Assembly: GCF_048270265.1 (NCBI RefSeq)
Contig: NZ_JBLWTD010000017.1
Coordinates: 1 to 62,173 of the forward strand
Source of the DNA: Maricaulis sp048270265
Lineage (GTDB): Bacteria; Pseudomonadota; Alphaproteobacteria; Caulobacterales; Maricaulaceae
DNA: 62,173 nucleotides
Direction: 5' to 3'
The notes beneath the pieces were generated by a model. It searched no databases. It saw only the letters and a list, made by a program, of their open reading frames with translations, and had not been told where the DNA came from. Below are positions 62,001 through 62,173 of the stretch, one piece after another; the first letter of the stretch is position 1, and each line of letters opens with the position of its first letter. A program made the position numbers and the translations under genes.

Positions 62001-62173
62001 GGTGACTTCGCTGAATGTGTTCAGGCCGAACGGGTCGATCAGCGCGATCAATTCGCGCAGCTCCGGAGCGTTCTGCGCCAGGCCCAGACCGACGAAATAC
62101 AGGACCAGCAGCCCGACAAAGGCGGCATAGGTCATGATGGTCGAGCGGGTGAAATTGGCGACGGTGAACAGGA
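59070..62173 (-). CDS. ABC permease / M1-peptidase fusion, N-terminus outside window
   Basis: At least 1030 residues; the frame is open through the right edge, so the true N-terminus is not seen. The N-terminal half has several TM segments (LLWIGIGLALLILNIVTF; GVVLNVAFWILLVLGLLNTI; YAIIPIVIVIYYAAEL; FLAMCVVLVSLTAVAVLAAVLA; LFELVIPPVLLAALAIFFQVL; MAVMLVYFIITLVMAQIGF). After a last TM near residue 400, a large extracytoplasmic domain contains the gluzincin motif TAHEAAHQWW and GGTMLVETFAQYSAL. Relatives are annotated as ABC permease with M1 aminopeptidase domain. An ATPase partner is presumably upstream, outside the window. Confidence 0.88.
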   Translation of the reverse strand, partial: LFTVANFTRSTIMTYAAFVGLLVLYFVGLGLAQNAPELRELIALIDPFGLNTFSEVTRYWTVSEQNSQVMAFEGLFMQNRLLWIGIGLALLILNIVTFRFRKASSGGKGSKPAAGPARAAPAAIADITLPRVATSTGAATQIQQFLARLNFEVKGVVLNVAFWILLVLGLLNTIPGFFFGGEIYGTANYPVTRVFMDLINGAYAIIPIVIVIYYAAELMWRERRVGFSEITEATPTPSWVFISTKFLAMCVVLVSLTAVAVLAAVLAQAIKGYTVFEFDQYFIRGLFELVIPPVLLAALAIFFQVLTNNRWLGMAVMLVYFIITLVMAQIGFDHNLYQYGSIPGAPWSDMNRYGHFLGISAWFSAYWGFWALLLLVVAYQLWNRGAPQPILKRLGGLFGSFSPATASLAAFALIGAGLTGGWIFYNTNVLNEYVSGPDERTHRAEYERQYLHLADLPQPTITDTSYDVDIYPEDRRYTARGSYVLENKTDGPIDTLWISYGAGTTIVSQSLEGASLATSDEPFYIYSFALDVPMQPGESRTFDFEIARENPGFRNSGNVTTVNYNGTFFNNGESMPIIGFNDGWRLTSRQERRREGLEPLPRAFPLEDESHWNESAFGDTADYVSFRTIVSTSVGQTAIAPGYLERDWVEGDRHYFEYIMDRPILNFYSWLSADYQLAERTRNGIDLQVFYHEPHGWNVERMLTASEDALAYFSEHFSPYQYRQYRVLEFPAYASFAQAFPNTIPFSEGIGFIADLRDPDDIDYVYYVTAHEAAHQWWAHQVMAANVQGGTMLVETFAQYSALMLMRQEYGEDNMRRFLKYELDSYLSGRGSEAIEEQPLYRVENQQYIHYRKGAVIMYALQDYLGEDVVNHVLARLIEERAYSSEPYATTLDFLRILREEAGPGHEQMIHDFFERIVLFDLKVTDATATQRADGRWDLVLDIEAHKFAADGEGVETEEDVDYLIDIGVFTRDLDGAITGTDHVLYMEKHRINETTMRIELIVDQEPVYAGIDPYNKLIDRNSDDNLSRVTIE

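Overview
The window is about 62 kb of GC-rich, gene-dense DNA (roughly 63% G+C by eye) with overlapping start and stop codons in most operons and many frame-shadow ORFs. It looks like the chromosome of an alphaproteobacterium. The acetylglutamate kinase/synthase fusion next to an acetylornithine-type carbamoyltransferase, the fdsGBACD formate dehydrogenase, DUF2849 in a cys operon and a SAM-II riboswitch point to Maricaulis or a near relative (Maricaulales). That placement is inference. No tRNA, rRNA, CRISPR array, insertion sequence or prophage gene was seen.

Layout. 0.1-5 kb: a GT39-type membrane glycosyltransferase, then an arginine operon on the minus strand (acetylornithine carbamoyltransferase, NAGK/NAGS fusion, ArgC). 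5-7.6 kb: two tandem paralogous small exported proteins, then a KdsB-like cytidylyltransferase coupled to a histidine phosphatase. 7.6-15.3 kb: a LysR regulator divergent from a monooxygenase and a quinone-oxidoreductase-like enzyme; an alpha/beta hydrolase with an MFS transporter; an M28 lipoprotein peptidase; an XRE/PAS-like regulator. 15.9-23.4 kb: formate dehydrogenase fdsGBA-fdhD-fdsD followed by formate-THF ligase, so formate oxidation and assimilation are encoded head to tail. 23.4-27.9 kb: ABC exporter, methyltransferase, LysR, 1-Cys peroxiredoxin. 27.9-28.8 kb: a non-coding island rich in palindromes. 28.8-33.9 kb: a small membrane protein and a three-gene 2-oxoacid oxidoreductase operon that carries its own GltD-like FAD/Fe-S partner. 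34.2-36.2 kb: an ATP-grasp ligase coupled to a class-I glutamine-amidotransferase-fold hydrolase.

36.2-45.8 kb is a sulfur locus: a GcvA-type LysR, cysG, DUF2849, cysI, a DUF934-CysH fusion, a cysteine synthase and ferredoxin-NADP reductase. These lead directly into metX-metB, which sit behind a clear SAM-II riboswitch with a good sigma-70 promoter. 45.9-62.2 kb: heptose genes hldE and gmhB, glpK, a lipase-like hydrolase, a HI0933-family flavoprotein, an RND efflux pair, a secreted sugar dehydrogenase, two unknown proteins, and an ABC-permease/M1-peptidase fusion cut by the right edge.

Most of the window is ordinary metabolism. The best candidates for new biology are the structured palindromic island at 28.0-28.7 kb, the self-contained 2-oxoacid oxidoreductase operon, the ATP-grasp/C26 pair, the tandem small exported proteins, and the promoter-operator-riboswitch stack in front of metX.
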